The notes: generated from the sequence alone by a model not told the origin. A DNA stretch of 64,000 nucleotides from Natronosalvus rutilus (GCF_024204665.1 NZ_CP100355.1:1779451-1843450), one strand, 5' to 3'; numbered from the stretch's first letter, positions 19,179 to 28,078 are shown. Numbers and translations are program-made.

Positions 19179-20585
19179 ATGACTGGGCGATCGGTCGCCG
19201 CTCGCCGAACGGGAATCGTTGCGGGGCTGGCCTTGCTCGCCGTCGCGGTCGCAACGGGCGTCGTCTCCGCGAGCAACATCGCCTCCGGATTGACCCAGAG
19301 CCGCGGCGACGTGAGCGTCCCGACGTGGCTATATCTTGCGACCGGCGCGGGCGTCGTCGGCGTCTCCGCGCTGTTGACGATGCTGGTCACCGATCGGGAG
19401 TTCCTCGCACACGCCCACGATCAGCACGTAGGTCTCTCGAATCGGACGTTCGCTCGCGCCGCCTCGATCATCGGCGGGACGATCGGCGTGGGCGTCCTCC
19501 TCGGAATGGTCGTCGTGGGGATCATCGGCCCGCAGGGGATCGGCCTTACCAGCGCAACGGTGCTCCTCTCGTTCGTCGTCGTCCGCGCCATCTTGACGAC
19601 GGTCGCCTACACGGTCGGCGATCCGTGGCCGACGCTCAACCCCTGGCGACGGATCGTGAGCGTCCTCCCGACGCTCGACCGTGCGTACCCGTCCTCGCTC
19701 GGTTCCTGGCCGGCCGTCGGCGCCCTCCTGGTCTTCGTCTGGCTCGAGGTAGTCGCCCCTGTCATCTCGAGTCCGCGGCTCCTGACGACGATCATCCTCG
19801 TCTACTCGGTGCTGACAGTGGCCGGCGCGGTCGCGTTTGGGTCGTCGACCTGGTTCGAGCGGGGCGACCCGCTGTCGGTCTGGTTTCGCCTCTACGGGTC
19901 GGTCGCTCCGATCCAGCGAACCGACGACGGCCTCTCGCTGCGCTGGCCGGGCGCCCGGTTGAGCGACGACGACGTGGTGACGGACCTCTCGGTGGTCGGG
20001 TTCGTGCTCGTGTTAGTCTGGGAACTCACGTTCAGCGGCTTCATCGTCACCCCACCGGGTGTCGCAGCAATCGAAGCGCTGGTTTGGATCGGTCTGCCAC
20101 CACAGCTGGTCTACCTCCTGTTGCTGGTCGGGGGGTACGCCCTCTGCTGGTGGGTCTACTGGACCGCGGCCGGACTGACTCGCTCGAGAGCGGAGACGTA
20201 TCTCTCCCGTCGGTACATCGCGATCAGGTACGCGCCGCCGCTGCTGGCGATCGCGGCCGGCTACCACTTCGCTCACTACATCGGCTTCTCCATCTCGCTG
20301 TGGCCGGCCCTGCTCGAGGCCCTGAGCGCGCCCCTGAACCCGGGTGCGAACCCGACCCAGCTGGCGCTCACGTCCTGGTTCGGGTACGTCGAGATCGCTG
20401 GCATCCTGGTCGGGCACGTGCTCGCCGTGTGGATAGCCCACGCGGTCTCGATCGAGCTGTTCCCCGGGAAGCTTCAGGCGATCCGGAGCCAGTATCCGTT
20501 CATCGTCGTCATGATCGTCTTCACGATGATCAGTCTGTACCTGGTCTCGTTGCCCACGTTGAGCGCGCCGTTCGTTCCCGCTTAG
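19179..20585 (+). CDS. Polytopic membrane protein, unknown function
   Basis: The 468-aa product has about ten to twelve hydrophobic segments. Conspicuous non-membrane motifs are YTVGDPWPTLNPWRR (about 145-160), SSTWFERGDPLSVWFRLYGS and, near the end, SQYPFIVVMIVFTMISLYLV. The DPWPTLNPWR and WFERGDPLSVWF pattern recalls actinobacterial membrane proteins annotated as fenitrothion hydrolase, but I cannot confirm homology by eye. The ATG at 19179 was chosen because codons further upstream encode low-quality Arg/Ser sequence through the repeat array. Nearness to an oxidase subunit and a zinc-finger membrane protein hints at a respiratory role, weakly. Confidence 0.6.
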   Translation: MTGRSVAARRTGIVAGLALLAVAVATGVVSASNIASGLTQSRGDVSVPTWLYLATGAGVVGVSALLTMLVTDREFLAHAHDQHVGLSNRTFARAASIIGGTIGVGVLLGMVVVGIIGPQGIGLTSATVLLSFVVVRAILTTVAYTVGDPWPTLNPWRRIVSVLPTLDRAYPSSLGSWPAVGALLVFVWLEVVAPVISSPRLLTTIILVYSVLTVAGAVAFGSSTWFERGDPLSVWFRLYGSVAPIQRTDDGLSLRWPGARLSDDDVVTDLSVVGFVLVLVWELTFSGFIVTPPGVAAIEALVWIGLPPQLVYLLLLVGGYALCWWVYWTAAGLTRSRAETYLSRRYIAIRYAPPLLAIAAGYHFAHYIGFSISLWPALLEALSAPLNPGANPTQLALTSWFGYVEIAGILVGHVLAVWIAHAVSIELFPGKLQAIRSQYPFIVVMIVFTMISLYLVSLPTLSAPFVPA

Positions 20586-20738
20586 GTGGGGACTCGAGGT
20601 TCGTAGCTGTTTTCGCCCTCGTCCTAACTCGAGCAACCCGACGCGCTCGCTATTGCTTCTACTCTCGTCTCACTCGAGCGACCCCCTGTTCTGGAGAACC
20701 GGCAGACACTTTTTCGACCGCGCCCTACCTGGGAGTAG

Positions 20739-21023
20739 ATGCACGCGGAGCCCGTCACCGAACCCGAATACGACGTGCCCGATGAGGGACCGGCACTGAC
20801 CTGTCCCTACTGTTCTCGCCCGCTCCAGACCAAGGAACTCCTCACGTATCACGTGGGTCTGGCTCACGACGACGTCTGTAGCGACGACGAGCACGAGGCG
20901 TTCGAGGAGGCCCGCGAGGACGAGGAGTTCGACCTGTTCACCTTCCACGCGAAGGCGGCCGTCTCGGTGTTTCTGGTCTACTTCATGTTCGTGTTCCTCT
21001 ACGGGCTCGTCTGGTCGGGCTGA
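20739..21023 (+). CDS. C2H2-type zinc-finger protein with a C-terminal membrane anchor
   Basis: The 94-aa product has CPYCSRPLQTKELLTYHVGLAH: a CxxC pair and a His-x4-His pair separated by 13 residues, a normal C2H2 finger (about 22-43). A very acidic stretch follows, then one hydrophobic helix (AVSVFLVYFMFVFLYGLVW). It should be a membrane-anchored small zinc protein. Function is unknown. The 20586-20738 gap before it holds nothing else recognised. Confidence 0.7.
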   Translation: MHAEPVTEPEYDVPDEGPALTCPYCSRPLQTKELLTYHVGLAHDDVCSDDEHEAFEEAREDEEFDLFTFHAKAAVSVFLVYFMFVFLYGLVWSG

Positions 21024-21132
21024 CGCGATAGGCCTCGAGTTCGTCCCGCTCGAGCCCAGCCCCCGACCCCATCCGCCAAAACCGGCACGCGCCGCCCGGA
21101 CCTATTTTGGGCTCAGCGTCGTACAGCCGTCC

Positions 21133-21924
21133 ATGGCGACCCACCACGGCTCGACCGATCGGACGGTGGCCATCACCGGCGCCTCCGGACGGGTCGGTCG
21201 ACAGGCGATCGAGGCCCTGTCGGCGTACGACTGTCGACTCTTCAGCCACAGCGAACACGAGGACGTCGACAGCGAGACGCTCGAGATCGCCAACCTCGAC
21301 GCCTTCTCGAACGCACTCGAGGGCGCGGACGTGTTGATCCACCTCGCCGCGAACCCTTCCCCCAGGGCCGAGTGGGACGACCTCGAGGGACCGAATATTG
21401 CCGGCGCGTACAACGCGTTCGAGGCCGCCCTCGAGAACGACCTCGAGCGGGTGATCTTCGCGAGTTCGAACCACGCCGTCAACGGCGACAACGTCGTGGA
21501 CCCGACGAGGGTCGAGACCACCGGAGGCGATCCGCGCGTCGTCCGCCCCGACGACCCGCCCAGCCCCGACAGTTACTACGGCGTGACGAAGGTCTTCGGG
21601 GAGGCGATGGGTGAGTACTACGCCCGCAGACACGGCCTCGAGGTCGTGAACCTGCGAATTGGCTGGCTCCTGGACGAAGACGAGTTGCGCGAAACCTGCG
21701 ACGAACGCGACGGCTCCGGCGAGCGTTACGCCCGCGCGATGTGGCTCAGCCCCGCCGACTGTCGACGCTTGCTTCAGGCGACGGTCTCGGCCTCGCTCTC
21801 GACCCACGCGATCACCGCCCACGGCGTTTCGAACAACGCCGACCGTTTCCTGTCGTTGGCCGAGACGATGCACGAACTCGAGTATCGACCTCGAGACGAC
21901 TCGAGCGTCGTCCTGGACGGGTAA
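21133..21924 (+). CDS. NAD-dependent sugar dehydrogenase of the extended SDR family (Azf/uronate dehydrogenase-like)
   Basis: The 263-aa product has a Rossmann nucleotide loop TGASGRVGR (about 15-23) and the SDR strand VIFASSNHAV containing the catalytic Ser. The YYGVTK motif holds the YxxxK pair, and NLRIGWLL with AMWLSPADCRRLL follows. This order and the sizes match the NAD-dependent glucose-6-phosphate dehydrogenase Azf of haloarchaea and the related uronate dehydrogenases. It probably oxidises a sugar or sugar phosphate at C1. Azf function would feed the oxidative pentose phosphate pathway; paralogues exist, so the substrate is uncertain. Confidence 0.75.
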   Translation: MATHHGSTDRTVAITGASGRVGRQAIEALSAYDCRLFSHSEHEDVDSETLEIANLDAFSNALEGADVLIHLAANPSPRAEWDDLEGPNIAGAYNAFEAALENDLERVIFASSNHAVNGDNVVDPTRVETTGGDPRVVRPDDPPSPDSYYGVTKVFGEAMGEYYARRHGLEVVNLRIGWLLDEDELRETCDERDGSGERYARAMWLSPADCRRLLQATVSASLSTHAITAHGVSNNADRFLSLAETMHELEYRPRDDSSVVLDG

Positions 21925-22011
21925 TCGCTCGGAATGTCTATGCCGAGAATCGCCTGAACCGTTCGAATAATGCGGGTGAGCCGTCGAACAGCTCGATCAC
22001 CACAAGCGGCG

Positions 22012-22422
22012 TTACACTTGTGTCTCGTAGGACTCGAGTACCGTCAGCAGTTCCTGACCCAGGTCGCCGGTGGCGTTCCGAATCCGATTCGTTTCGGGGT
22101 CGCGGACGACCATCCCACACGCTTCCAGTTTCGGGAGGTGGACGTGATGGAGCGCCGTTCGGACGCGTTTTCTGTGCTCACTGTCTGCTCGATCCGTATT
22201 CCGTAGCGCTTCGGCAACCCGGTCCGCAAGCGCGTCCATCTCCATCGCCTCTTCATCGGCGAACTCTAACGTTCGAAGAATAATTCGACGCTGTTCGCTG
22301 GCAATTGCCAGGAGAACTTTGTCGGGAGGATTTGGTTCGCTGCTCACCGGTGAACTGGTTCTCGTCGCCTCTCCCCCGATACCCAATCCTGCCGCGCTCG
22401 ACTTGCTCGACTGGCGATCCAT
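22012..22422 (-). CDS. DUF7344-type winged-helix regulator
   Basis: The 136-aa product has an ArsR-like core: KVLLAIASEQRRIILRTLEF, then a recognition-helix region (KRVRTALHHVHLPKLEACGM) and a wing (VVRDPETNRIRNATGDLGQE). Such small haloarchaeal winged-helix proteins are presumed transcription regulators. The ATG at 22422 is chosen over an upstream GTG. It is the first of three regulator genes in this region. Confidence 0.75.
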   Translation of the reverse strand: MDRQSSKSSAAGLGIGGEATRTSSPVSSEPNPPDKVLLAIASEQRRIILRTLEFADEEAMEMDALADRVAEALRNTDRADSEHRKRVRTALHHVHLPKLEACGMVVRDPETNRIRNATGDLGQELLTVLESYETQV

Positions 22423-22483
22423 ATCCACACATTACCGGGTGAGAAGTGTGAGGATTCGCCATGATGTACGAGGGAACCCGATC

Positions 22484-23140
22484 TCACGTGTCATCCTCGG
22501 AGGGGATGAGCGTGTACGTGACGAGCGCCCCGATCGCTCGGCGGAGTCGTTCCGTAACGGCCTGATCGGAAATCTCGAGTTCGTCGGCGAGTTCCTTGGT
22601 CGTACAGCCTCTCGGGATGTCGTAGTAGCCCATCTCCACGGCCAACGTGATCGCTTCCCGCTGGGGACCGGTCAGGCCGTGCCACGGACCGGCTTCTGGT
22701 TCCGTCGGGTTGTACACGCGAGCCACTTCCAGCGAGATCTGTGCGTCCTCACAGCGGGTCGTGAACTCGCTGAGGGCCGTGTGATCGGGGAACCGCAGTT
22801 CGAAGGCCCACGATTCGGGTGTCCCGGTGGCACTCAAGAGCTGGCCCTCGGTTTCTCTGATTCCCCGAAAGAGGTGGTCCTGGTTCGCGTCCCAATCGAG
22901 CGTGAAGAGCGTCCGGTCCTCGAAGACGTCGACCTCCGATGCGTCGTTGACGGTCGGGTGGCGTTTGACGGCGTCGACAAACGAGCCTCGCGTCGAGTTG
23001 TGGATCCAGAAGAGGGGAACGGTGGCCTCACCGATCGGCACGAGGTTCTCGAGTTCGATGGACGTAATCCCCTCGATGTGCAGAATCCGCCCGAGTTCGA
23101 AGTCGGCGGAGGGGATTCGGAATTCTGCGATCACACTCAT
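22484..23140 (-). CDS. Bat-like regulator with C-terminal HTH_10 domain
   Basis: The 218-aa product has an N-terminal alpha/beta domain of the bacterio-opsin activator type (MSVIAEFRIPSADFELGRIL, ending near 150). Its C-terminal HTH_10 domain has LTGPQREAITLAVEMGYYDI, TTKELADELEISDQAVTERL and a final helix. HTH_10 proteins are haloarchaeal one-component transcription regulators. The start is 16 bases from a long dyad (23156-23204), suggesting autoregulation. It is a divergent paralogue of the gene at 23423. Confidence 0.85.
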   Translation of the reverse strand: MSVIAEFRIPSADFELGRILHIEGITSIELENLVPIGEATVPLFWIHNSTRGSFVDAVKRHPTVNDASEVDVFEDRTLFTLDWDANQDHLFRGIRETEGQLLSATGTPESWAFELRFPDHTALSEFTTRCEDAQISLEVARVYNPTEPEAGPWHGLTGPQREAITLAVEMGYYDIPRGCTTKELADELEISDQAVTERLRRAIGALVTYTLIPSEDDT

Positions 23141-23155
23141 AACTCGCTCTCGTCA

Positions 23156-23204
23156 CCATGGTTAGCCATGCCGGTACAAAACTAGGTGGCATGGCACACC
23201 ATGC
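23156..23204. promoter_or_regulatory. 49-bp dyad with four CATG half-sites (candidate operator)
   Basis: The arm at 23156-23172 (CCATGGTTAGCCATGCC) and the arm at 23188-23204 (GGCATGGCACACCATGC) are inverted repeats matching at 14 of 17 positions. The CATG cores start at 23157, 23167, 23190 and 23200, so pairs are ten bases apart. It lies where the promoter of the leftward HTH_10 gene should be. Binding by that regulator is inference. Confidence 0.6.
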
Positions 23205-23422
23205 TCTACCGAGATTAGAATCGGGAAACCGTTTCCCCGCTTCGAAATCCCACTGCTCAGAGCACCGATCGTGCTCATACTGCTATTACCTGTCACACCG
23301 CGTCTCTAAACTGCCATTACCCGGGTCGCCACGTCGTCCTCGAACCGCCATTGTCGGACTGCTGCGTCGTGGCTTGATACATCACCCACACCGGTTATTC
23401 GTCGTCCCGACGAACTGGGAGT

Positions 23423-24064
23423 ATGGCTACCGTGCTAGAATTCACGAGTCCAGCAGAGGAGTTTCCGCTGGGAACGATATTCGAAAACTTGCCGGGGGTC
23501 ACGGTCGAACTCGAGCGACTCATCCCGCACGAGACCCTGATCATCCCCTACTTTTGGATCCGTGGCGCGGAGGCCGAGGATATTGAAGCCGCCTTCGAGG
23601 CTCACGCTGGCATAGTCAGCGTCAACCTCGTCGACAGCGTCGACAGCGAGTTTCTCATGCGGGCGGAGTGGGAGGAGTCGTACTTCGGTATCCTGAGCGC
23701 GCTTGCCAAGACCAATGTCGCCGTTCTCTCCGGGATCGGGACGAGAGACGGGTGGCGTTTCGAGGTTCGAGGCGAAAGTCGCGGCGCGATCAGCGAGTTC
23801 CGAACCAGTTGCCAGGAACATGACATCCCCATCGAAATCACTGCCGTGCACGCGTTACTCCCGGTACAGGGCGACGGTTACGAGTTGACTGACCCCCAGC
23901 GAGAGGCGCTGGTGCTGGCCTACGAGCGGGGTTACTTCGATTCGCCACGAGAAGCGTCGCTCGAGGACGTTGCCGACGAACTTGGGATCACCCAGCAGTC
24001 GCTTTCGTCCCGACTCAGACGCGGCCATCGCCGTCTCATCGGCGCAACGCTCGCTAATCCGTAG
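23423..24064 (+). CDS. Bat-like regulator with C-terminal HTH_10 domain
   Basis: The 213-aa product is a paralogue of the gene at 22484. The N-terminus (ATVLEFTSPAEEFPLGTIFE, then LIPHETLIIPYFWIRG) aligns with VPIGEATVPLFWIHN of that protein. The HTH_10 domain has LTDPQREALVLAYERGYFDS, LEDVADELGITQQSLSSRLR. It is transcribed away from its paralogue with a 282-base shared upstream region. It probably acts as a DNA-binding regulator; the target is unknown. Confidence 0.85.
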   Translation: MATVLEFTSPAEEFPLGTIFENLPGVTVELERLIPHETLIIPYFWIRGAEAEDIEAAFEAHAGIVSVNLVDSVDSEFLMRAEWEESYFGILSALAKTNVAVLSGIGTRDGWRFEVRGESRGAISEFRTSCQEHDIPIEITAVHALLPVQGDGYELTDPQREALVLAYERGYFDSPREASLEDVADELGITQQSLSSRLRRGHRRLIGATLANP

Positions 24065-24156
24065 ACCTGGCCGGAACGCTCGGTAGACCGGTATTAATAT
24101 CTTCTGTATAATCAGTGCCGCTCTTCACCCGATTCAGGCCGCTAGGGTGACGTAGT

Positions 24157-24510
24157 ATGATTGATACACAGGCCGGTGTCGAGTTGGCATCGATGGCGTT
24201 TCATCCGGAGTCGGAAACGTACAGAGCCGAGTACGACCAGACTTCAGTCTCTGCGAGCATGGCCGTCGTGGCGGTACTCTCGGAGGTGATGGATGTCGAT
24301 CCAGTCGAACTGGAACCACTTCACGCGTCCGTTAACACCGGTGCCCTCGACAATCTTGCCCGCGTTCGAGACGGGACGGGAGAGGGGGTTTCGATCACGT
24401 TTCGGGTAGCGACGTACGCGATAACCGTCTCCAACGACGGTACGGTCGCGCTCACTTCGCGAGAGCAGACGGGAACGGACGGCGTGACCGAGGGAGTGTC
24501 TCCCGTATGA
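24157..24510 (+). CDS. HalOD1 output-domain protein
   Basis: The 117-aa product has the haloarchaeal output domain HalOD1: SASMAVVAVLSEVMDVDPVE, LEPLHASVNTGALDNLARVR, then VSITFRVATYAITVSNDGTV. This domain is found in haloarchaeal signalling proteins; its biochemical activity is unknown. The stop overlaps the next start as ATGA (24507-24510). A TATTAATAT patch near 24095 is a possible promoter. Confidence 0.75.
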   Translation: MIDTQAGVELASMAFHPESETYRAEYDQTSVSASMAVVAVLSEVMDVDPVELEPLHASVNTGALDNLARVRDGTGEGVSITFRVATYAITVSNDGTVALTSREQTGTDGVTEGVSPV

Positions 24511-24692
24511 CCTCCGAAGAAGCCTCGCTCGCGACTCGAGCGGAACTCAATACCGAATTGCAGTCGCTCCTTCGTCGAGCGCACGGTCACGGTGTCGACG
24601 TCGAAGGTGGGTGGGAGTGTCGAAACGGTCCCGAGCATCCGGACTGGGACGTGATCGTCACCGAAGTGCGAAAGAACGACGAGTCGGAGTAA
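24507..24692 (+). CDS. Small acidic protein coupled to the HalOD1 gene
   Basis: The 61-aa product (LATRAELNTELQSLLRRAHG, then VDVEGGWECRNGPEHPDWDV) is predicted to have one helix and a short beta segment, with a single Cys. I do not recognise a named family. The ATGA overlap with the HalOD1 gene indicates an operon and a likely functional partnership. Confidence 0.6.
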   Translation: MTSEEASLATRAELNTELQSLLRRAHGHGVDVEGGWECRNGPEHPDWDVIVTEVRKNDESE

Positions 24693-24798
24693 ACGAATTC
24701 GTCGGCGAACGCGATTTCTGCGGACGGTGATCTTTTCGCTGAACGATGTTCAGCTCCGGTAGCAACGAAGGGAGTGCAGGCGTCCGATCTCTCCTCGA

Positions 24799-25233
24799 TT
24801 ACGTTTCGCTCTGGGCTCGACGGACGAACTCCTCGAGTTCGTCTTCGATGAGCGTCGAAACGCGTTCTCCGTATCGCCAGAGTGCCGCGTTGAGTCGCTC
24901 TTCGGTCTCGTCGTCGAGATCGTCTCCACCTCGGAGGACGGAATCGTCGGTGATCTGTGGGTGATAGACACAGACGACACCGAGCGGGACGTCAGACCCC
25001 CTCTCACCGGCGGTGTGAATACCGTACTGATCGGTTCCCCAGACGCCGTCTCCACCCTGTCGCTCGAGTGCCGAGTCGAGCGCATCGAGGAGCTGTACGT
25101 CCTCGGCCGTGAGAATCGGGTCGTCACCTTCGAACAGTTCGCTGTACGCCTCCGTTCGGGCACGATTCGTCCACTGCTTCAGGTGGGACCGTGCGCGTAC
25201 GATCAGTTGCCGTTCGTCCGGACGCTCAATCAT
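24799..25233 (-). CDS. Haloarchaeal conserved protein, unknown function
   Basis: The 144-aa acidic soluble product has QLIVRARSHLKQWTNRARTE and a helical N-terminus. A central GVWGTDQYGIHTAGERGSDV followed by LGVVCVYHPQITDD looks like a beta segment. The C-terminal helices end LIEDELEEFVRRAQSET. No catalytic motif is evident. Codon use and acidity match the surrounding genes, so it is probably real. Confidence 0.6.
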   Translation of the reverse strand: MIERPDERQLIVRARSHLKQWTNRARTEAYSELFEGDDPILTAEDVQLLDALDSALERQGGDGVWGTDQYGIHTAGERGSDVPLGVVCVYHPQITDDSVLRGGDDLDDETEERLNAALWRYGERVSTLIEDELEEFVRRAQSET

Positions 25234-25377
25234 GGGCTAGTGACGACTGCCAGGTCAATCAACGTTTGCGTCGACGGTCTGTGAGTTCACTGGCGACGGT
25301 GGCGTGACAGCCATTCCTGGGGCGTCCATTAACGTGCCGTCCACAGCGTTATCACGGTCACGACTGTATGTCACTGT

Positions 25378-25776
25378 ATGGCAGACACGAAACGGAGTCG
25401 AGAGAAGCAGGCTCGGGACGAGGAGAACCGACAGCGAGAACGGGAACTCTCGGAGGCGCGCGACCGTGGCGACGAGGCCGAACCGCCGAACGACGAGTGG
25501 GACGAAACCGACGAGGAAGGCGCGGTAGGCGACGATCACGACTCGCCTCGAGAGTGCCACCGCCGCGACTGTACCGAACCGGCGACGTTCGTCGTCGTCG
25601 AACGCTATCAGGAAGAGACCGGACACGGTGCCGTCGAGGCGAAGGCGTTCCTGTGTCGTGCCCACACCGACGAAGAGAGTCCCGCGAATCTCGACGGTGC
25701 GTACGACGACTACCTGTTTCGCGTCGAGATGTTTTCGGAGGCAGGGACAGAGACAGACACCGCGGCGACGGAGTGA
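25378..25776 (+). CDS. Small Cys/His protein with a highly charged N-terminus
   Basis: The 132-aa product begins with about 50 charged, probably disordered residues. A compact domain follows with CHRRDC, FVVVERYQEETGHGAVEAK and FLCRAHTDE. The Cys-x4-Cys and Cys-x2-His spacing suggests one zinc site. It is divergent from the gene ending at 24799. Function unknown. Confidence 0.6.
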   Translation: MADTKRSREKQARDEENRQRERELSEARDRGDEAEPPNDEWDETDEEGAVGDDHDSPRECHRRDCTEPATFVVVERYQEETGHGAVEAKAFLCRAHTDEESPANLDGAYDDYLFRVEMFSEAGTETDTAATE

Positions 25777-25849
25777 TTGGCGCCTCGATTTGCATTTGCA
25801 GTCGACCGCTCGAGGCCCGTTGCCCGACCGCCCGGCGCGTCCGATGAGG

Positions 25850-26896
25850 CTACCGATACGATAGCTCGAGTTCGAGCGCCCGCTCGAGCAATCCCTCGTC
25901 GTACAACTCATCCGTCTGTTCGGGACGGGTACGGTGGATCGCTCGAACCGTCTCGACGGTGTTCCGGAAGTTCTTGAACGTCGCCTCGTCGACCATCTGG
26001 CCGTCGATCGTCACCGCGCCCGTTCCCTCGACCTTCGCGGCGTTGAACCGCTCGATCTTGTCCACGTCGCGCTCGAGTTCCGCCGGCGTGGGCGTGTGGA
26101 TCCGGTTGGCCTGGATCGTCTGTTTGGGGTACAGCGACCAGGAGCCGTCGAGGCCGATCCGCGCCTCGCGCTCGACCTGGTCGGCGTAGCCGTCGGCGTT
26201 GTAGACGGTCACGCCCGCGCGTTCGGCGAAGAGGTCGTCGAACGGGCCGCCGATGGCGAGCAAGTCGCCGGCGCTCGCCTCGTTGGAGAGCGCCTCGAGC
26301 AGGCCGTCCCAGCGCGGGCGGCCGTCGCCGAGGTCGCGTCCGCCGAGTTCGGCGGTGTAGTCGACGGGGCCGAAGACGAGGGCGGTGAGGCGCTCGCCGC
26401 CGGGATCGGTCCGTAATCGGGCGATCTCGCGCAGGTCCGATCGGGCACGTGCCGTCTCGACGATGACCGAGAGGCCGATCGATCCCTCGGGGTGGCCGTG
26501 ATCGGCTTCCGCACTGGCTACCGCCTCGAGGGCGCGCTGGACGTCCCCCTGTCGGCCAACTTTGGGGACCACAACGCCGTCGATATCGTCGCCCACGTCG
26601 CGGACGAGCGTGTCAATTTCCTCGCGGCCCTGAGCACGAACGGTCTCGTCGTCGTAGCTCCACTGGACGCGTGGCCAGATCTCCCCGGGAAATTCGAAGT
26701 CGGGGAGCAACTCGCAGACGTTCTCGAGCCCCTCGGCTTTCATGTCCGGGGCAGTGCCGTCCTCGAGGTCGGGGACGAGCCAGTCGGGAGCCTGGAAGCC
26801 CTCGGCGGTGAGGCCGGATCTGAGGTACTTCGCCGTGTCGTCTTTCGGGACGGCGGCCGGTGCGGTCTGGAAGGTGCGGCAGGTTCGGGTGGTCAT
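25850..26896 (-). CDS. Beta-methylmalyl-CoA lyase (HpcH/CitE family)
   Basis: The 348-aa protein has CitE-family motifs: WLVPDLEDGTAPDMK with an acidic metal-site region, VVVPKVG, SVIVETARARSDLRE and ALVFGPVDYTAELGG. In haloarchaea this enzyme splits beta-methylmalyl-CoA into propionyl-CoA and glyoxylate, the step that ends the branch unique to the methylaspartate cycle. The call rests on the family plus its place as last gene of that cluster, 36 bases after the hydratase gene. Malyl-CoA lyase activity is a possible alternative. Confidence 0.85.
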   Translation of the reverse strand: MTTRTCRTFQTAPAAVPKDDTAKYLRSGLTAEGFQAPDWLVPDLEDGTAPDMKAEGLENVCELLPDFEFPGEIWPRVQWSYDDETVRAQGREEIDTLVRDVGDDIDGVVVPKVGRQGDVQRALEAVASAEADHGHPEGSIGLSVIVETARARSDLREIARLRTDPGGERLTALVFGPVDYTAELGGRDLGDGRPRWDGLLEALSNEASAGDLLAIGGPFDDLFAERAGVTVYNADGYADQVEREARIGLDGSWSLYPKQTIQANRIHTPTPAELERDVDKIERFNAAKVEGTGAVTIDGQMVDEATFKNFRNTVETVRAIHRTRPEQTDELYDEGLLERALELELSYR

Positions 26897-26932
26897 TGGG
26901 AGTGTGGTCGTTGTATCGTAGTGAAACTCGCT

Positions 26933-28078
26933 TCAGTCGTCTCGAGTCAGTATCTCGGCGGTTCGAATCCCGGAGTACACCGGCTCGTCGCGCTGGTTGA
27001 ACGCGACGTGCTGGAAGCGGACGGTCCCCGCCCGCTCGTTCACGGTCGTCGTCTCGCGACTCGTCTCGAGGACGCGCGTGAAGCAGTAGACGGTGTCGCC
27101 GGGGGTGACGAACGCGTGGAAGCGCTCGTCCTCGAAGCCGACTTCGCGGTGGGTTCGCTCGTCCGAACGAGCGTGGCCCAGCGCCGTCGAGCGCGTCACG
27201 TCACCGTAGGCGACGATTCCGCCCGACGGCGCGTCGGCCATCGCGTCGGTGTTGTGGTGCTGTTTCGCCGTGTTGAGCGTCGCCAGCGGCAGGGTCGCGA
27301 CGGTCACGTCGTCCATCGTCCGCCCGCGCTCGTGGCGGTAGGCGACGACGGCGTCCCGGTTCTCGGCCGTCTCGAGGGCGGCCTCGAAGTCCTCGAACGC
27401 GTCGCCTGCGGGGGTCACGAACGTCTCGGGGAGCGCACTCGCGGGACGTTCGGTATCGGACGGGCGGCCGCCGCCGTCGGCCTCGGCGCCGCTCCCGTCC
27501 GTCTCGAGTCGCTCGCGTCGCGGAATCATGTTGGTCCGCTCGTAGGCGCAGAGTGTTTTGCCCGTCCCGGCGTCGTACCCGCGGGTCGCCCAGGTGACGA
27601 TGCCGTAGTCTGGTCTCGAGTTCGACCCCTTCGTAGTCAGGACTTCGCTCTCGACGCGCAGGTCGGTCCCCGGAGCGACGACATCGGCCGGAAAGCGGAC
27701 GTTCGTCCGGCCAAGGAAGTAGCCGCCTTTCTCGCTCAGGTCCTCGACGGTGCACCCGAGGGTGGCCGCCAGCAGGTAGTCCGGGTGGATCGGCGGTTCG
27801 TCGAAGCCGCGGTCGCGGGCGACGTCCGCGCGCCAGTACGCGGGGTCGTGGTTCAGCGTCTGGCTCGTCCACAGTTCGTTCCCCCAGCGAGTCAGCCGGA
27901 GTCCTGGATCGTGCTGGATCACGTCCCCCTCCGCGAAGTCTTCGAAGTAGTGCCCTTTCTCGCGGGTGTCAGCTCGCTCGAGCGCGCTGGTAAAGGTGTT
28001 GGGGTCGGTCCACTCGAGGTCGTTCCTGGTACTCGGGTCGTTCTCATCCCGCGAACCGTCCGCGTCGGCGTCAGTCAT
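26933..28078 (-). CDS. mch: Mesaconyl-CoA hydratase (MaoC-like, double hot-dog)
   Basis: The 381-aa protein has two MaoC-like hot-dog halves: KGHYFEDFAEGDVIQHDPGL and NELWTSQTLNHDPAYWRADV in the first, then VATLPLATLNTAKQHHNTDA and FVTPGDTVYCFTRVLETSRE in the second. It hydrates mesaconyl-C1-CoA to beta-methylmalyl-CoA. The start overlaps the end of the ammonia-lyase gene by eight bases, and the lyase that uses its product is directly downstream. Confidence 0.88.
   Translation of the reverse strand: MTDADADGSRDENDPSTRNDLEWTDPNTFTSALERADTREKGHYFEDFAEGDVIQHDPGLRLTRWGNELWTSQTLNHDPAYWRADVARDRGFDEPPIHPDYLLAATLGCTVEDLSEKGGYFLGRTNVRFPADVVAPGTDLRVESEVLTTKGSNSRPDYGIVTWATRGYDAGTGKTLCAYERTNMIPRRERLETDGSGAEADGGGRPSDTERPASALPETFVTPAGDAFEDFEAALETAENRDAVVAYRHERGRTMDDVTVATLPLATLNTAKQHHNTDAMADAPSGGIVAYGDVTRSTALGHARSDERTHREVGFEDERFHAFVTPGDTVYCFTRVLETSRETTTVNERAGTVRFQHVAFNQRDEPVYSGIRTAEILTRDD

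Noticed and set aside
18959-20785. 608-codon frame overlapping the large membrane protein
   Set aside because: Its product is Arg/Pro-rich without hydrophobic helices, a typical shadow frame; the other frame gives ten or more membrane segments.
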